From Chamaelirium japonicum (Eukaryota; Streptophyta; Magnoliopsida; Liliales; Melanthiaceae), in assembly GCA_947650365.1 (NCBI GenBank), contig OX393553.1:36406526-36470525 (forward strand): 64,000 nt of DNA, read 5' to 3'. Shown piece by piece: positions 47,255 through 60,070 of this stretch. Position numbers and translations under genes: made by a program. Under the pieces are notes generated by a model. It was not told the origin of the DNA, made no database searches, and was given only the letters and a program-made list of their open reading frames with translations. The first letter of the stretch is position 1. Every line of letters starts with the position of its first letter.

Positions 47255-50200
47255 ATCCTCCCGGGGTGGGAGAAACTCGACCCTGTCGAGTGTAGATCCT
47301 GCTGGCTCTGGTAGCGCTCAAGTAAATCTGGGGCCAAACGCTGTATGTCGTCTCGAGGAATCCAGGTGCACTCGGAATCGGGTCGACCTCTCCACCTGAC
47401 TAGGTACCGCTGAAAACCACCGTCTCCTGTGGAAATGATCTGCTCATCGAGAATATCGTCAATCTGTTCATTTTGTGGTGAAGGGTGCGGTAGTGATACA
47501 ATATCAGGTATAAGGCGATCAGAAGCTTCAAGGTCAGGCGGGGAGAATGGGTCACTTGGGACTACTGCTGAACCTTTAAAGCTATCCAAATCTTCTATGT
47601 TAAATATAGAACTGATCCCGTAATCCAACGGTAAGTCTACGACATAAGCGTTTTGACTAATTCGCTTTAAAATTTTAAAAGGTCCCGAACTACGAGCCTG
47701 CAATTTTTTTACGGTTCCTGAAGGATACCGTTCTGGTCGAAGCCTAACCATCACATAATCCCCAATGTTAAACTCCTTATAACGTTTTCGAGAATCTGCA
47801 TAATTTTTATAGATGGTATTACTTTTCTCAATTTGTTTGCTGATGTTATGATGTAAATCATGCATATGCTGTGCAAATGATTGTGCAGACTCAGAGATTC
47901 GTGTGTGTGGTGACATGAGAAGAAGACCTATAGGCTTGTTAGGCTTAAACTCGTGGACGATTTCGAATGGACTCATCCCTACACTCCTATTGATGGAATT
48001 ATTATATGCAAACTCGGCGACTGGTAGGACTGAATCCCAATTCCTGTTATTTTCACCCACAAGGCAACGTAATAAGTTCCCTAAACTTCGATTGACTACT
48101 TCGGTCTGCCCATCGGTTTGAGGATGGTAAGCAGTTGAAAATTTAAGCTTGGTTCCCATCATTGCCCACAAAGTTTTCCAAAAGTAGCTTGTAAATTTAA
48201 CATCTCGATCAGAAACAATAGACTTAGGAAGTCCATGTAACTTTACAATATTATCAAAATAAAGCTTTGCCACTTTAGAAGCATCAAATGTTTTGGAACA
48301 CGGAACGAAATGGGCCATTTTCGAAAAGCGGTCAACGATGACAAAAATAGAGTCATTCTTTTGAAATGTGCGAGGTAAACCGAGCACAAAATCCATGCTC
48401 ACATCTTGCCATGGACGGTCAGGTATGGGCAAAGGAGTATACAGACCTGTATTGTGCTTATGTTTTTTGGACGTTTGGCACGTGCGACACTGGCCAATTA
48501 ATTTAGCAACATCACGCTTTAGACTTGGCCAAAAGAACTGTTGTTCAACCTCTTCAATAGTTTTATCTCGCCCAAAATGTCCAGACAGACCCCCAGCGTG
48601 TATTTCCCAGATAAGAAATTCTCGAACCGAAGTGCGAGGAATACACAATTTATTGGCCCGGAATAGGTACCCATCTTGGAGATAGAAGTCGTCTATTTCT
48701 CGATTCAGTTCGTTTTTCAAATCTTTATAGACATTTCCAAAGTCTGGGCATGATTCATATTCTTCCTTGAGCTACTCGAACCCAACAACTTCTGCACTGA
48801 CAGCAAGTAATAGGGTCATCCTTCGACTTAATGCGTCTGCAGCCTTATTCTTAACTCCTGCTTTATGTTTAAGAACAAACGTGTAGGCTTGCAGGAAAGC
48901 TACCCATTGACCATGCCGAAAATTTACCTTTTTCTGAGAATTTAGGTACCTTAGGGCTTCATGGTCTGAGTACAAGACGAATTCTTGCGGCAAGAGGTAA
49001 TGACGCCAATATCTTAGAGCTTGGACTACCGCGTATAACTCCTTGTCATAGGTGGAGTACTTCTGTTTTGCTTCGTTCAGCTTTTCGCTGAAGTAGGCAA
49101 TAGGATGTCCTTCTTGACTAAGGACTCCACCAATTCCAACACCGGAAGCATCGCATGCAACTTCAAAAACTTTCATAAAATCCGGCAGACGCATGACTGG
49201 GGCTTCAGTCATTCGTTTCTTAATCTCGTCGAACGCACGAGTGGCGGCATTCGACCATCGGAATTCTCCTTTCTTCAGGCAATCTGTGATTGGAGACATG
49301 ATCGTGCTGAAGTTTTCGATGAAACGCCGGTAGAAGGTAGCCAATCCATGGAAACTTCTCACATCATGGATGGTCTTGGGAATTGGCCATTCTACGATCG
49401 CATTGACCTTCTGTGGGTCAGCAGACACCCCTTCTGAGGATACAATGAATCCTAAGAAGATAACTTGATCTGTGAGGAAAGAACACTTCTTCAGATTGGC
49501 ATACAAACTTTCCTTCCTCAGAGTGTGGCAAACCTGCTTGAGGTGATCAATGTGTTCCTTTGTGGACCTACTGTAGATAAGTATATGATCAAAATAAACC
49601 ACAAGGAATTTGCCCATGAAGGGTCGTAGTACCTGTGTCATGACACGCATAAAGGTACTAGGAGCGTTGGATAATCCAAAGGGCATCACCATCCATTCGT
49701 ATAGACCATCCTTTGTTTTAAAAGCGGTCTTCCATTCATCTCCGGGCCTGATTCGAATTTGATGGTATCCACTTTTCAAATCGATCTTTGAGAAAATAGT
49801 GGCACCAGCCATCATATCGAGCATATTGTCCAAACGCGGTATGGGAAAACGATACTTTACTGTGATTCTATTGATGGCTCTGCTGTCCACACACATTCTC
49901 CAGGATCTATCTTTCTTAGGGGTAAAGAGAGCGGGGACAGCACAAGGACTGAGGCTTTCTTTGATAAACCCTTTTTGCAACAAGTCCTCCACTTGACGCT
50001 TGAGTTCCGCATGTTCAGTCGGATTGAGCCTGTAATGGGGTAGATTTGGTAATGAGGCTCCCGGAACTAGGTCAATGGCGTGTTGTATGTCACGCATTGG
50101 GGGCAGGTGGTTTGGGAGATCTTTTGGAAAAATGTCTTCGAATTCTTCCAGGACAGGGGTAATTTCTTCTGGGAAATTGTTCTGAAGTTCCATAGTGACC

Positions 50201-52090
50201 TCCTTGGTGACGAGGGCAAACATAACGGACTCTTCAGATATTCCCTTCTCAAATTCCGTAGGGCTAATGATGTGCAACCCCTTTTCTTTCGAAGGTTCTT
50301 TTTGTTTAACCTTGTCAGTGAACTTAGGCTGAAGAGGGGTCAGCTTGATCCGTCTTCCCTCGAAAACGAATGAACATGAATTAGAGCGACCATAGATAGT
50401 AACATCTAGGTCAAACACCCAAGGTCGCCCTAAAATAATATGCCCAAAATCCATTGGAATAATATCGCACCAAACTTTATCCTTATAGGCAAGGAATTGA
50501 ATAGGGACTAAACATCGTTCTTTGATAGATAAAGATGTAGTGTCAACCCATGAGACCTTATAAGGAGTAGGGTGTGGTACTGGTGAAAAGCCAAGCCGAG
50601 AGATGACGCTGGCAGAGACAGCATTGATGCAACTCCCGCTGTCAATTATCACCTTACAGTTCTTGTCCCCACATTTGACAATTGTGCTAAAGATTGTCGT
50701 TCGCCTCCAATCATCGCTTTCTTTTGGGTGGGTTAGCGCACATCGAACAACCCCTAGAGATGAAGCACCAGTGTACCCTTCAGTAGGTGTTCTGATACAT
50801 ACCAAGTGCTCCTCATCATCCCCATACTCATCTTCAAGGGAGAAGTCATTTGGGTCATACACATCCTCTCCCAAAGCTTCAACACCCTCCTCTTGTTCCT
50901 CAATCATCAAAGTTTTGGGGAGTTCTTTGTTAGGACATTGAGCAGCCATATGCCCAAAGCCTAGACATCGAAAACACTGGATTCGATTCCCAGTTCGAGG
51001 TGCCTCGCCCAATATCCCTTTGCCTCGATTGTCTCTTCCACTGATGGGATTGTTGGTAGTAGACTTGTATTGGGGTGGTCCAGCAGGGGTCTTGCTACCA
51101 GGAATTTGAAAAGTACTAGGTGTACTTCGACGTTCAAAACGTTTTGGGAATTGAGGTCTAAGGAACTGTTCACAATTTTGGGCTAAAGTAAAGGCTTGTT
51201 CTAGGGTGGTAACTTCACGAATGAACAGCTCTCTTCTTAGGTCATCGCGCAATCCAGCTCGGAATCTTGACAAGGTGACGGCCTCATCCTCAATAGTGTT
51301 ACACCTCATCATCAGCTCATCGAACTGAGCATGTAATCACTTACTGTTCTGCTCCCTTGCTTCAAATTCTGCCATTTATCTAATAGGCCAGCTTGATAGG
51401 TTTGGAGCAGGTACTTCTCCTTAAGTTTTTCCTTCATCTCCTCCCAATCAACTATTGGGGGTTGGTGCCGCTTGTGGATGCTCTGCTCCACATTTTGCCA
51501 GAACAATTTGGCATTGCCAATCAATTTCATTTTGGCAAATCGAACTCGACGATCTTCCGACAGACTATACCATTGAAAGAAGTGATCCATGTCGAACACC
51601 CAATCAAAAAAGGCTTTTGGGTCCAACCGACCATCAAAGGCCGGGGCATCTAACCTGATACTCCTCATTGCTCGTTCATCCGGGTCTTGCTCGAGATTGT
51701 TCCAGAAAACAGGGTTGGGACCCTGACCATGACGACCTTGGTAGGGCGGCGGGTATGGCGGCTGCTGTCTAAAGACATTTTCAGCTTGTCTTTCACGATC
51801 GCCATTCCTGCCTATTTGCGATCCCTCGCCCATATTACGTTCCAACCCTTGGTGGAGTTGGGTTTCTATTTGATGGAAGCGAGTTTGGGTTTCATGGTCC
51901 GATGCTCGGCGGGCTTCATTGACCGCTTGCACTGTAGCGGCTAATTCATTTAAGGATTTTATCACGTCAGCTAGAGTGGGTTCCATACTGAAGTGGGATT
52001 CTTGAGAGTCGGTTTCTAGACCACTACGGAGACGCATGCACTCTAGTACGTATATGTATGCAAATTACTCTGGTTCCCTATACTAACCTT

Positions 52091-52102
52091 GCTCTGATAC
52101 CA
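52091..52102 (-). other. Primer-binding site of the chromovirus
   Basis: GCTCTGATACCA on the plus strand is the complement of TGGTATCAGAGC (initiator tRNA-Met), three bases from the LTR edge at 52106. Confidence 0.9.
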
Positions 52103-52105
52103 AAC

Positions 52106-53836
52106 TGACGTAGGACTGATGATGCAATGATTAAATGAACAACAAACATTCAAAACTAATATCCATCTATTGACTTTAGCAGATGCTAATTCAGTTATAA
52201 ATGAAGTTTAACAATAGACTTATGTGATGTTAGCAGGAAATTGCCGTCTCATAATACGTACCAATCTAAAATTAGGAAGCGGTTAAGGTCGTCGGAAGCA
52301 TAGGAGCTTCTGTTAGTATAGGGATCATTTCTATAATTAACAACGGAAATTTAAACAACTTCAAGGATTTTCAAAATAGGGTAGGTTTAACAGGTAGATG
52401 TAAAGATACTCTATGTGACTTCTTTTATGCACAATTCAGCAGTAGCAAATATCAAATAATGGTCATGCGCAATGCGAAGCTAATTGGAACTTAATACCAT
52501 GCAGGTGCAGGTGGCGGATTGACGATTTCACGAGGAGCAAATTTCCACGAGTAGACGACGGGCTTCATGCGGCGGGAGCAACATGCGGTAGTCGTCGGCA
52601 ACGTTTGCAAGTGAAGAAGTTTTGGATGTCGATGTATGCTCGAGTCATTCGCCGCTCGTGATCTTCCGTAGATTCGCCCGGGGATCGTCTGAAAGCTTGA
52701 GTCGCTAATATGGATGTAATGATCGTGTGTGGCCGTTGTATAATCTCATGAGGTAATAGTGGTCGCCCGAGCAAATTCTCGATACTTCAGAACAATCCAC
52801 TCATATCCCGTAAGAGAAGGAACTCAGCTGAGTTTACCAACGTCGAGTAGGTGGGGCGGCTTAGCTGCAGGTGGTGGCGCTCCGGACCGATGGGCGGGGC
52901 TGGGGTCGGAGAAGTGGGCGGCCGACCTTCGGGTAACGGCACTGCAGGCCGGAGGGCGAGGCCGGGGTCGGAAAGAGGGGCGGCTGGCCTTCGGGTAGCG
53001 ACTCCACGGGTCGGAGGGTGGGCCGGGGTCGGAGAGAGGGGTGGCCGGCCTTCAGGCAGCGGTACTACCGGCCGACAGTCAAGGCCGGCGAAAAGGAGGT
53101 GTGGGGGGGGGTGTTCGGACTCCGGGCGGCGGCGCCGAAGGCCGGCGGGTGAGCCGGTGTCGAGGAGGTGGGCGGTCGGACGCCGGAGGGTGTCGCCTCA
53201 GGCCGGCGGGCGGGTTCGGTGGCTGGATGGTGGGGGTGCAGGAATTTGGGTCGCCATCTTCCTTGAAGAGTTGAGGTTCGGGCTTGAGTGGTGATGATTC
53301 ACAGAATAAAGAAAAAGAAAGACCAGAGAAAGAGAGAAAGAGAGAGAGATAGAGAGAGAGAGGGAGAGGGAGAGAGAGAGAGAGATAAAGAGAGGAGAAT
53401 CTGAGAGAAGAAAGTCACTTTCATTCAAAACATCATCCCATCCATCGTACATCCTTCCCCACCTTTTTATCTTCCCAATAACTACACAACTGCACTCACA
53501 ACTGCACCCAACTACACCCAACTGAAAAGTAACCACCCATTACCACAACTGAAAAGTAACTACACCCAAACTGAAAAGTAACTACACCCAAACGGCAGCA
53601 CATAAAAACTGACAACCTGAATATTTACATATAACCCCCTGAACAACCAGAATATTAACAGATAAACCATGTACGTTTCTCCAAATATTTCTTGGGCCTC
53701 CAAAGCAGCTTCTTGGGCCAAATAGATGACGAAATGACAGGCCCATCATCCTCCGATCCAGAGGGATGCTGAATCCCTAGCCCTCCTCGGTCGGCGTCTG
53801 TACACCCGTGTGATGGGTGGTCGGATGTCCCCGTCA
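52106..53836 (-). repeat. 5' LTR of the chromovirus (1731 bp)
   Basis: A complete LTR with the empty hAT target site. It is GC-rich in the centre (52850-53260) and has a GA-rich microsatellite at about 53305-53397. Confidence 0.93.
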
Positions 53837-53841
53837 GGGGG

Positions 53842-54808
53842 TGGGGTTTGTAATATATGGTGTCCACTTATTCATCCCCCCGCCTCCAAAATTTGAAGCC
53901 TTGATCTTTGTATGCAAGCTTACTAGAGGTCTATGCCCAAGGAACTACACAACTCCTCAATTTGCCGAGTAGGAAGCTAGCTAGGTTGCTAAGCTAGGCC
54001 CTAGGCAATGTTTACGTTTGGGAGAGTTTTTCTTTTCTTTTGGATTTTGGGAAAGTTTTCATGCAAGAGAGATAGGAATTCCAAGGACCTAAAGGGTGTG
54101 TTAGGGTTACAGAATAGTGAATGCTCATATGGTTCGAGTGAATGGTGAGCATAATGGGGAGGAGGGTATTTATACATCATTTTAAAAGATGTGGTGTTCT
54201 TGAGGTACAATGTTAGGGTCATATTGCAAGATTTTTTATAATGTTATAAGGAGTAGGTTAAGTCCATGTTGGGTGTAGAAAATTGTTTATGATGACAATG
54301 GCTGTCACAAATTGGAGGGAAAACTTGTAATTGGATAAAACCACTTTCCATGGATTGTGTTGTCGATTGATGTTTGTTGTATTAGGGCATGGAACGGTGT
54401 GGATGGGGGATGGAGGAAGAGTTTATTTTATTAGTAAAAAAAATAGAGAGAAGTTTTAGATAGTGTAGTAGGGAGGATCTTGTGTTAATACTAGATTAGG
54501 TGTTTTATGTGCAAAGATGGCACTTGTATGCTAGGTAGATTAAATCTTTATTTTTCTTGTATAGCCAAGTGATCATCCTGTGAGGGATGAAGAATGGTGT
54601 TGTAGTTTGGATTGGACAAGTTGTCAAATGATGGTGTTTTGAAGGTATCTTGTAAAATATGTATCTTAGAATTTAGTGGACAATGTAGGTTTCTTGGAAC
54701 TACATGTGAAGAGTGGATATGAGTATTTCCCTTATCTCCTAAAAAGATTGTACCATGAAAGTTAAAAGCGCATGCGGGTTATATAAGGGAAGAAAAACTA
54801 CTATGATC
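53842..54808. other. Unclassified non-coding sequence
   Basis: No supported gene or element was seen. Confidence 0.45.
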
Positions 54809-55493
54809 TAAGAAGCACCGACACTGGTACGGTGACACAGGTATAACAAGACACGGGTACGCCGACACGACAAATCCTAAAAAAAGACACGAGTACGGTG
54901 AGGACACAGAAAAATAAATTAATATTTTTTATTTATATTTTATGTGTGTCTATAATTCATATATATTTTAATAACCGAAAAAACCTCATAGAAAACAACT
55001 AAAATGAAAATTTAATGCATACTGAATCGCAATTGTTAGTTACACCCCGCTCGATCGGTGAATTGCACACAACCCTAAATGGCATGAAAAAGAACGGTTG
55101 TGTTTCAATTTTGGCTTCAACCTATCTAAAACCTCAGAGGATCAGATAGGTTAAAGGAAGCCAAAAATGAATCGTAACCATCCGTTACAACCAACCTGAC
55201 AAGTGAATCGCACTCAGGCCAAAATGGCATGCAAAAGAACGGTTGTGACTTAGTTTTGGCTTCAACCTATCTGATCCTCTGAGGTTATAACCTTAGAGGA
55301 TCAGATAGGTTGAAGCCAAAACTGAATCACAACAGCTTGTGACCCGACCTTATATCGAACAGCCCGTCAACCCGTTGTGTCCAACGAGTGTCCGGCTCTC
55401 GGAAGCACGTGGGACACGGCACATGCGTGTCCGACGAGTGTCGGTGTCTGACAAGGGTACGGAGGGCCTGGGAAAGTGTCCGTGCTTTCTAGA
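54809..55493. mobile_element. hAT-type element with a nested double hairpin
   Basis: The ends TAAGAAGCACCGACAC and GTGTCCGTGCTTTCTAGA are imperfect inverted repeats. The flanks CTATGATC (54801-54808) and CTATGATG (55494-55501) agree in seven of eight bases. GTGTCSG motifs near both ends are typical of a common plant hAT repeat. A different AT-balanced block with two hairpins occupies about 55030-55340. Confidence 0.7.
55040..55332. repeat. Two tandem hairpins
   Basis: Hairpin 2 (55243-55332) has arms of about 43 bp around an ATAA centre; TTTTGGCTTCAACCTATCTG pairs with CAGATAGGTTGAAGCCAAAA. Hairpin 1 (about 55099-55180) is a diverged copy with the same TTTTGGCTTCAACCTATCT start and a shorter second arm. 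Each is preceded by GAACGGTTGTG. Confidence 0.85.
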
Positions 55494-55501
55494 CTATGAT
55501 G

Positions 55502-56338
55502 CGTCTTTGGGATGTGGTGTTGTGACTTTTTGTTAGATATGGTGGATTCACCTATTGGAGAAAACTTGGAAGGGGAGCATATCTCATGTGAACTTGGTGC
55601 ACTATGGTCCATGTCACTTAAATGATCCTAATTAACTAATTTCCCTTAAGTCAGAAAAGGACTACTCAAGTTGATCAGGGACTATGGATGGATTGGGTAA
55701 GGTTAAGTAGAACATGTTTAGATGGTGTGGTCATTGTAATTTTGAGGATGTGTCCACATGATCATATGAAATATTTAGTTGTGGTAATTAAGAGTTAATG
55801 AGGGTCAAGGATTAAACTAGCACATGTTATGTGTGTATCGTCAGGCTTTCCCACATTATGTGTATCGTGCCATCATGACACCGATTATGGAAATATATGC
55901 AACCTTATCTATTGGCACACATTTAGCATCACCCCCATATATGCTACTTTTTTCCCCAATCTTTTGTCATCTAAGGTATCTGTATTTACTTTCTAGTGAT
56001 TTTTAGAAATCATATAAGTCATCAAACACAAATTATCATGCTTTGATAGAAGTATAAGATCATATATAATCAAATTACTTATGCTGATTACTTATGAACG
56101 TACCCTTAACATGTTTTTCAGTTTTTTAATAATTGAAACACCTACATTAACATGATGATGCAGGTTGCTCCTAGCGGTTATGATGTTTATCTTGTTTGAT
56201 GCTGTGCTTGCATTGTTTCAGCTTTCTTTTCATGTTTTTGGACTCCATTTTATTGCCCAAGTTGAGGGGGATGCGCATAATCGTACTCGGGTGACTTTTG
56301 GATCATTCTGGGGCTAACTTAGATGCGTGATCTGCTTT
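55502..56338. other. Unclassified non-coding sequence
   Basis: No supported gene or element was seen. The last bases ATATA belong to the target duplication of the next element. Confidence 0.45.
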
Positions 56339-56343
56339 ATATA

Positions 56344-58194
56344 TGTTAATGTATAGAGATGGGTCGGGTTACATGTACAGTCGGGTCGGGTTGTATGGTC
56401 ATATATGTACATATATATTGGGCTTGAGTCCCTCAATAGAGAGCATTCCATTCATCTCCAAAACCCTAGCCGTCATCTCCTAACATGGTATCAGAGCTCT
56501 AAGGTTCTCCCGCGCGGCGACGCCGACGACGGTCTTCTCCCTCCGGCAGCACCTCCCCTCCGGCCTCCGTTCAACCGATCGGCAGCCCCCCCGCCCCTCT
56601 TCCTCACCCACCCGATCGGCAACCCCCTCCCCTTCTTCCCTCCTCCACCCGACCACCCCGCCCGACCCCCCTCCTCCACCCGACCACCCCGCCGGCCCCC
56701 CTCCTCACCCACCCGATCGGTAGCCCCCTCCCCTTCTTCCCTCCTCCACCCGCCCAGCCCCCCCTCCTCCGCCCTACAGCTCGGATGACTACTGTACGCA
56801 CCCTCTTAGCTGTGGCAGCTGCTCGAGGGTGGCCTCTCCATCAGATGGATGTCACCAATGCGTTCCTCCACGGTGACCTCTCCGAGGAAGTCTACATGGC
56901 TCCTCCGGGCGTTTCAATTCCTCCAGGGCACGTGTGTCGTTTGCGCCGAGCCATCTATGGGCTCAAGCAGGCCCCTCGTGCCTGGTTTGAGCGATTCCGC
57001 AGTGCAGTCCTGGCCGCCGGGTTTGTTGAGCGCCACTCCGACTATGCCCTGTTCACTCGCTCCTCCAGTCAGGGTATTGCAGTTCTTCTTCTCTATGTGG
57101 ATGATATGATCATCACCAGGGATGACAGTGTCACCATAGCATCCCTTCAGTGTCACCTCCAGAGTCAGTTTGAGATGAAAGATTTGGGCTCTCTTCGGTA
57201 CTTTTTGGGCCTCGAGATTGTCCGGTCAGCTCGTGGTCTGTTGGTCTCCCAGCAAAAGTACATCTCCGACATCTTTGCTGATGCTGCTCTTACTGACTCT
57301 CGCACTGCTGACACACCCATGGAGCTCAATTTGAAGCTTCTAGTTACAAATGGTGAGCCGCTCCAGGATGTCTCCCGCTACCAGAGGCTGGTTGGGATGC
57401 TCGTCTACCTCACTATGACCCGGCCAGACATTGCCCATATTGTTGGCATTGTCAGTCAGTTTGTTCAGGCTCCACGTTCAGTTCACTATGCAGCTGTTCT
57501 TTGGATTATCCGCTACCTCCGAGGCACCGTCACCCGCTCACTACTGTTTCCCTCCACCTCTCCATTGGTACTGCGCACCTACTCCGATGCAGATTGGGCA
57601 GGAGATGTAGCCACTCGCCGCTCTACTACATGATACTGTGTGTTTCTGGGTGACTCGCTTATTTCGTGGCGCAGCAAGAAGCAGGAGTCTGTTGCTTGCT
57701 CCAGCACCGAAGCCGAATACAGGGCTTTGGCTTCCACCACCGCAGAGATTGTCTGGCTTCGCCGCCTTCTGCTCGACTTGGGAGTTGTGATATCCGGGCC
57801 CACGCCTCTCTTCTGTGACAACCAGAGTGCTATTCAGATTGCTAGCAACCCGGTCTTCCACGAGCGAACAAAACATATTGAGGTTGATTGTCATTATGTT
57901 CGCCAGGAGTTTCTCGACCACACCATCTCTTTGCCATTCATTCCATCATCGGACCAGACGACTGATTTTCTGACGAAGCCCCTTACGATTGCTCGCTTCC
58001 GGCACTTTATCGGCAAACTCGGTTCATGATCCACCATGAGTTTGAGGGGGAGTGTTAATGTATAGAGATGGGTCGGGTTACATGTACAGTCGGGTCGGGT
58101 TGTATGGTCATATATGTACATATATATTGGGCTTGAGTCCCTCAATAGAGAGCATTCCATTCCTCTCCAAAACCCTAACCGTCATCTCCTAACA
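56344..58194 (+). mobile_element. Reduced Ty1-copia element with target duplication
   Basis: The 142-bp LTRs (56344-56485 and 58053-58194) differ at about two sites, so insertion is recent. ATATA is duplicated at 56339-56343 and 58195-58199. The primer-binding site TGGTATCAGAGC starts at 56486, and a polypurine tract, TTTGAGGGGGAG, precedes the 3' LTR. The interior holds a C-rich leader (about 56500-56780), reverse transcriptase with LLLYVDDMIIT and QMDVTNAFLHGDL, and RNase H with SDADWAGD and SSTEAEYRA. Gag, protease and integrase parts are absent, so it is a reduced copy that must have moved with help. The pol part has about one break. Confidence 0.93.
56500..56780. repeat. C-rich repeats in the leader of the reduced copia
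   Basis: Units with CACCCACCCGATCGG, CCCCCTCCCCTTCTTCCCTC and CTCCACCCGACCACCCCGCC recur two or three times between the primer-binding site and the reverse transcriptase. Frames on both strands here (56405-56788, 56604-56801) are Pro- or Gly-rich artefacts. Confidence 0.75.
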
Positions 58195-58199
58195 ATATA

Positions 58200-58631
58200 T
58201 AACAAAAAACATGCTATCGAACACCGAGATTAGATTTGATTAGACAGTCAATGGACTTGACTTAAGCCGTTGATGATACGAAAAGCCATTGGACCTCATT
58301 ACTGGGCTTTTAAGAGGTCTAAGGAGGATTTCTCCACCTCACACGCCGTCCCTCTCTCGTTCTCTCTGCTACCCGCTGTACACCATTCCTCTCTTTCTCT
58401 TGGTCCATGTGAAACTTGATCCTACAACCTCTCTTTCTTTTCATCTCGTCCATTGTTTACTTGATGTCTCTTGATCTTCACCCTTGCTTCATATGTCATA
58501 GGCCTATAAAAGTGGAAAATGGTTAGATAAAAGAATGGAGAGAAATTTTCTAAGAGATAACTCCATTAAGACTCGTGCCCCCATATGCTATCTTCTTCCT
58601 CGACTTGCTTTGTGATTCCGAAGGTTCCGAC
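58200..58631. other. Unclassified non-coding sequence
   Basis: No supported gene. A CT-rich stretch lies near 58345-58450. Confidence 0.4.
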
Positions 58632-59283
58632 CAATGTTTTTAAACCCGGACCATTGATTGAACCATAAATAAGACCAGGTCACGGGTCACCGGTTCAACC
58701 TTCGGGTCAACCGCAGTTGAACCGTGATATCATCATGACATTATAAGTATAATATTTTAAAATTAAAATATATAATAGGCCTCAAAGACTCAAACTTAGA
58801 ATCGAAGTCGTAGACACCACTTGAAAGCTTTCGAGTCAAAAGACTTTTGACTCAAAAGACTTTTGACTTAGAGTCAGAACGAAACTTGGACCATAGTAAA
58901 AGACTTCTGAGTTAGAGACTTTTGAGTCACTCGATGTCTCACGGATCACGATCGAACGATCACGGATCATCACCCCACATGAGAGCTGGCTACATGGCTT
59001 TCGATCATGAGAGTTGTGACGGGATAAGACGAGACGTCCTGATGGGTCACTGGAATCGAGATCGCCGTATGCTACAGTCGATAATTTTAGATATTTTTTA
59101 TTCGGTTTCGGTTCTGTTCAATCGTTCACGGGTCATCTGGGTCACCGGTTTTGAGCCCGGGTCGAACGGTTTGACGGGTTTTAACCAGTTCAATGCCAAC
59201 TCCGGTTTATATATGTCATCCTGATTGGATAGGCAACTGGTTCCGGTTCAACCGTCTGGTCCGATCTTGGTTTAAAAACATTG
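58632..59283. mobile_element. hAT-type element with CGGTT/AACCG-rich ends
   Basis: CAATGTTTTTAAACC and GGTTTAAAAACATTG are inverted terminal repeats. The flanks GTTCCGAC and GATCCAAC are a degraded 8-bp duplication (six matches). The subterminal parts are rich in CGGGTCACCGG and GGTTCAACC. A short near-palindrome, AGTCAAAAGACTTTTGACT, lies near 58833-58851. Confidence 0.75.
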
Positions 59284-59291
59284 GATCCAAC

Positions 59292-60070
59292 GCATCTTGA
59301 CGACCTGCCTTGATCCATTAGAGGATCGTTGGAGAATCCTTGCTTTCCACGACAGTGTCATCAGGCTTATCTTCTTTGCTTGTCTTTCTAATTTATTTTC
59401 TCCTATTTATCACATCTTGTTATCATCTCTATTACATCATCACTAGTTTGGCATCGTGCATCCCCTCCTCTCCACATTAGCATTTCGACCCAAATCCATT
59501 AAAAGCCCTAAATTTCTACAATATTGCACAAGCCAAAGACCGAACCACTTCACTCACCAGTCAATTTTGCTTTTTATTTGCCCACCTATACCACTATTTA
59601 TACAATCCATCGGTCCACTGTTGAAACCCTGAAAGTACCCAATCATTGCCCCCATCGGTTCTTGATCGTTGGAGGCCTTTGCTGCAACGTTTGCACTATT
59701 TGATATTAAACTCTGCTACATATTCAGTAAAATATGTTGCTGTTTTCTTTTTTTTTATATGCTGAAACTTGGTTTCTTTTTATATGCTTATATTGTTTGC
59801 ATATCATTTGAGATCTATCCAGAATAACTATTTGATTGTTGTCAGCTTAATGATATAAGCACACTATTGATAACATGCATCTAGTTTGTCGACTAAAGGG
59901 TCACCATAGTCGTTAAAGGGTTGTAGTATATTTATTTAGTGCCTATATCAAATTGGTATAAGAGCATAGATCATTATGACATATCATAGTGCCCGATCTT
60001 ATCCGTATGTCTCTTTTTTGCGATACTCTGACATACAAATGATTTACAATATCCTTTAAGTGGGTATTTC
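59292..60070. other. Unclassified non-coding sequence
   Basis: No supported gene or element was seen. Confidence 0.45.

Larger units (their letters stand above)
44482..53836 (-). mobile_element. Ty3-gypsy chromovirus, young and nearly whole
   Basis: LTRs at 44482-47254 (including a later hAT insertion) and 52106-53836 start TGACGTAGG and end in CCCCRTCA. GGGGG is duplicated at 44477-44481 and 53837-53841. On the minus strand the order is primer-binding site (52091-52102), gag (about 52.0-50.9 kb) with a CCHC knuckle CFRCLGFGHMAAQCP, protease with VIIDSGSCINAV, reverse transcriptase with YFDHILIYS (usually YxDD), RNase H (to about 48.8 kb), integrase with an HHCC-type region and QTDGQTEVVNRSL, and a chromodomain with RYLVRWRGRPDSECTWI (about 47.4 kb). 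The chromodomain places it among chromoviruses; the clade is uncertain. It looks nearly whole, with about two breaks. The LTRs differ at roughly 20-30 sites over 1.7 kb by eye, suggesting insertion within about the last million years under usual plant rates. Confidence 0.93.

Noticed and set aside
56405-56801. Proline-rich protein or glycine-rich protein
   Set aside because: The frames lie in C-rich leader repeats of a copia element on opposite strands.
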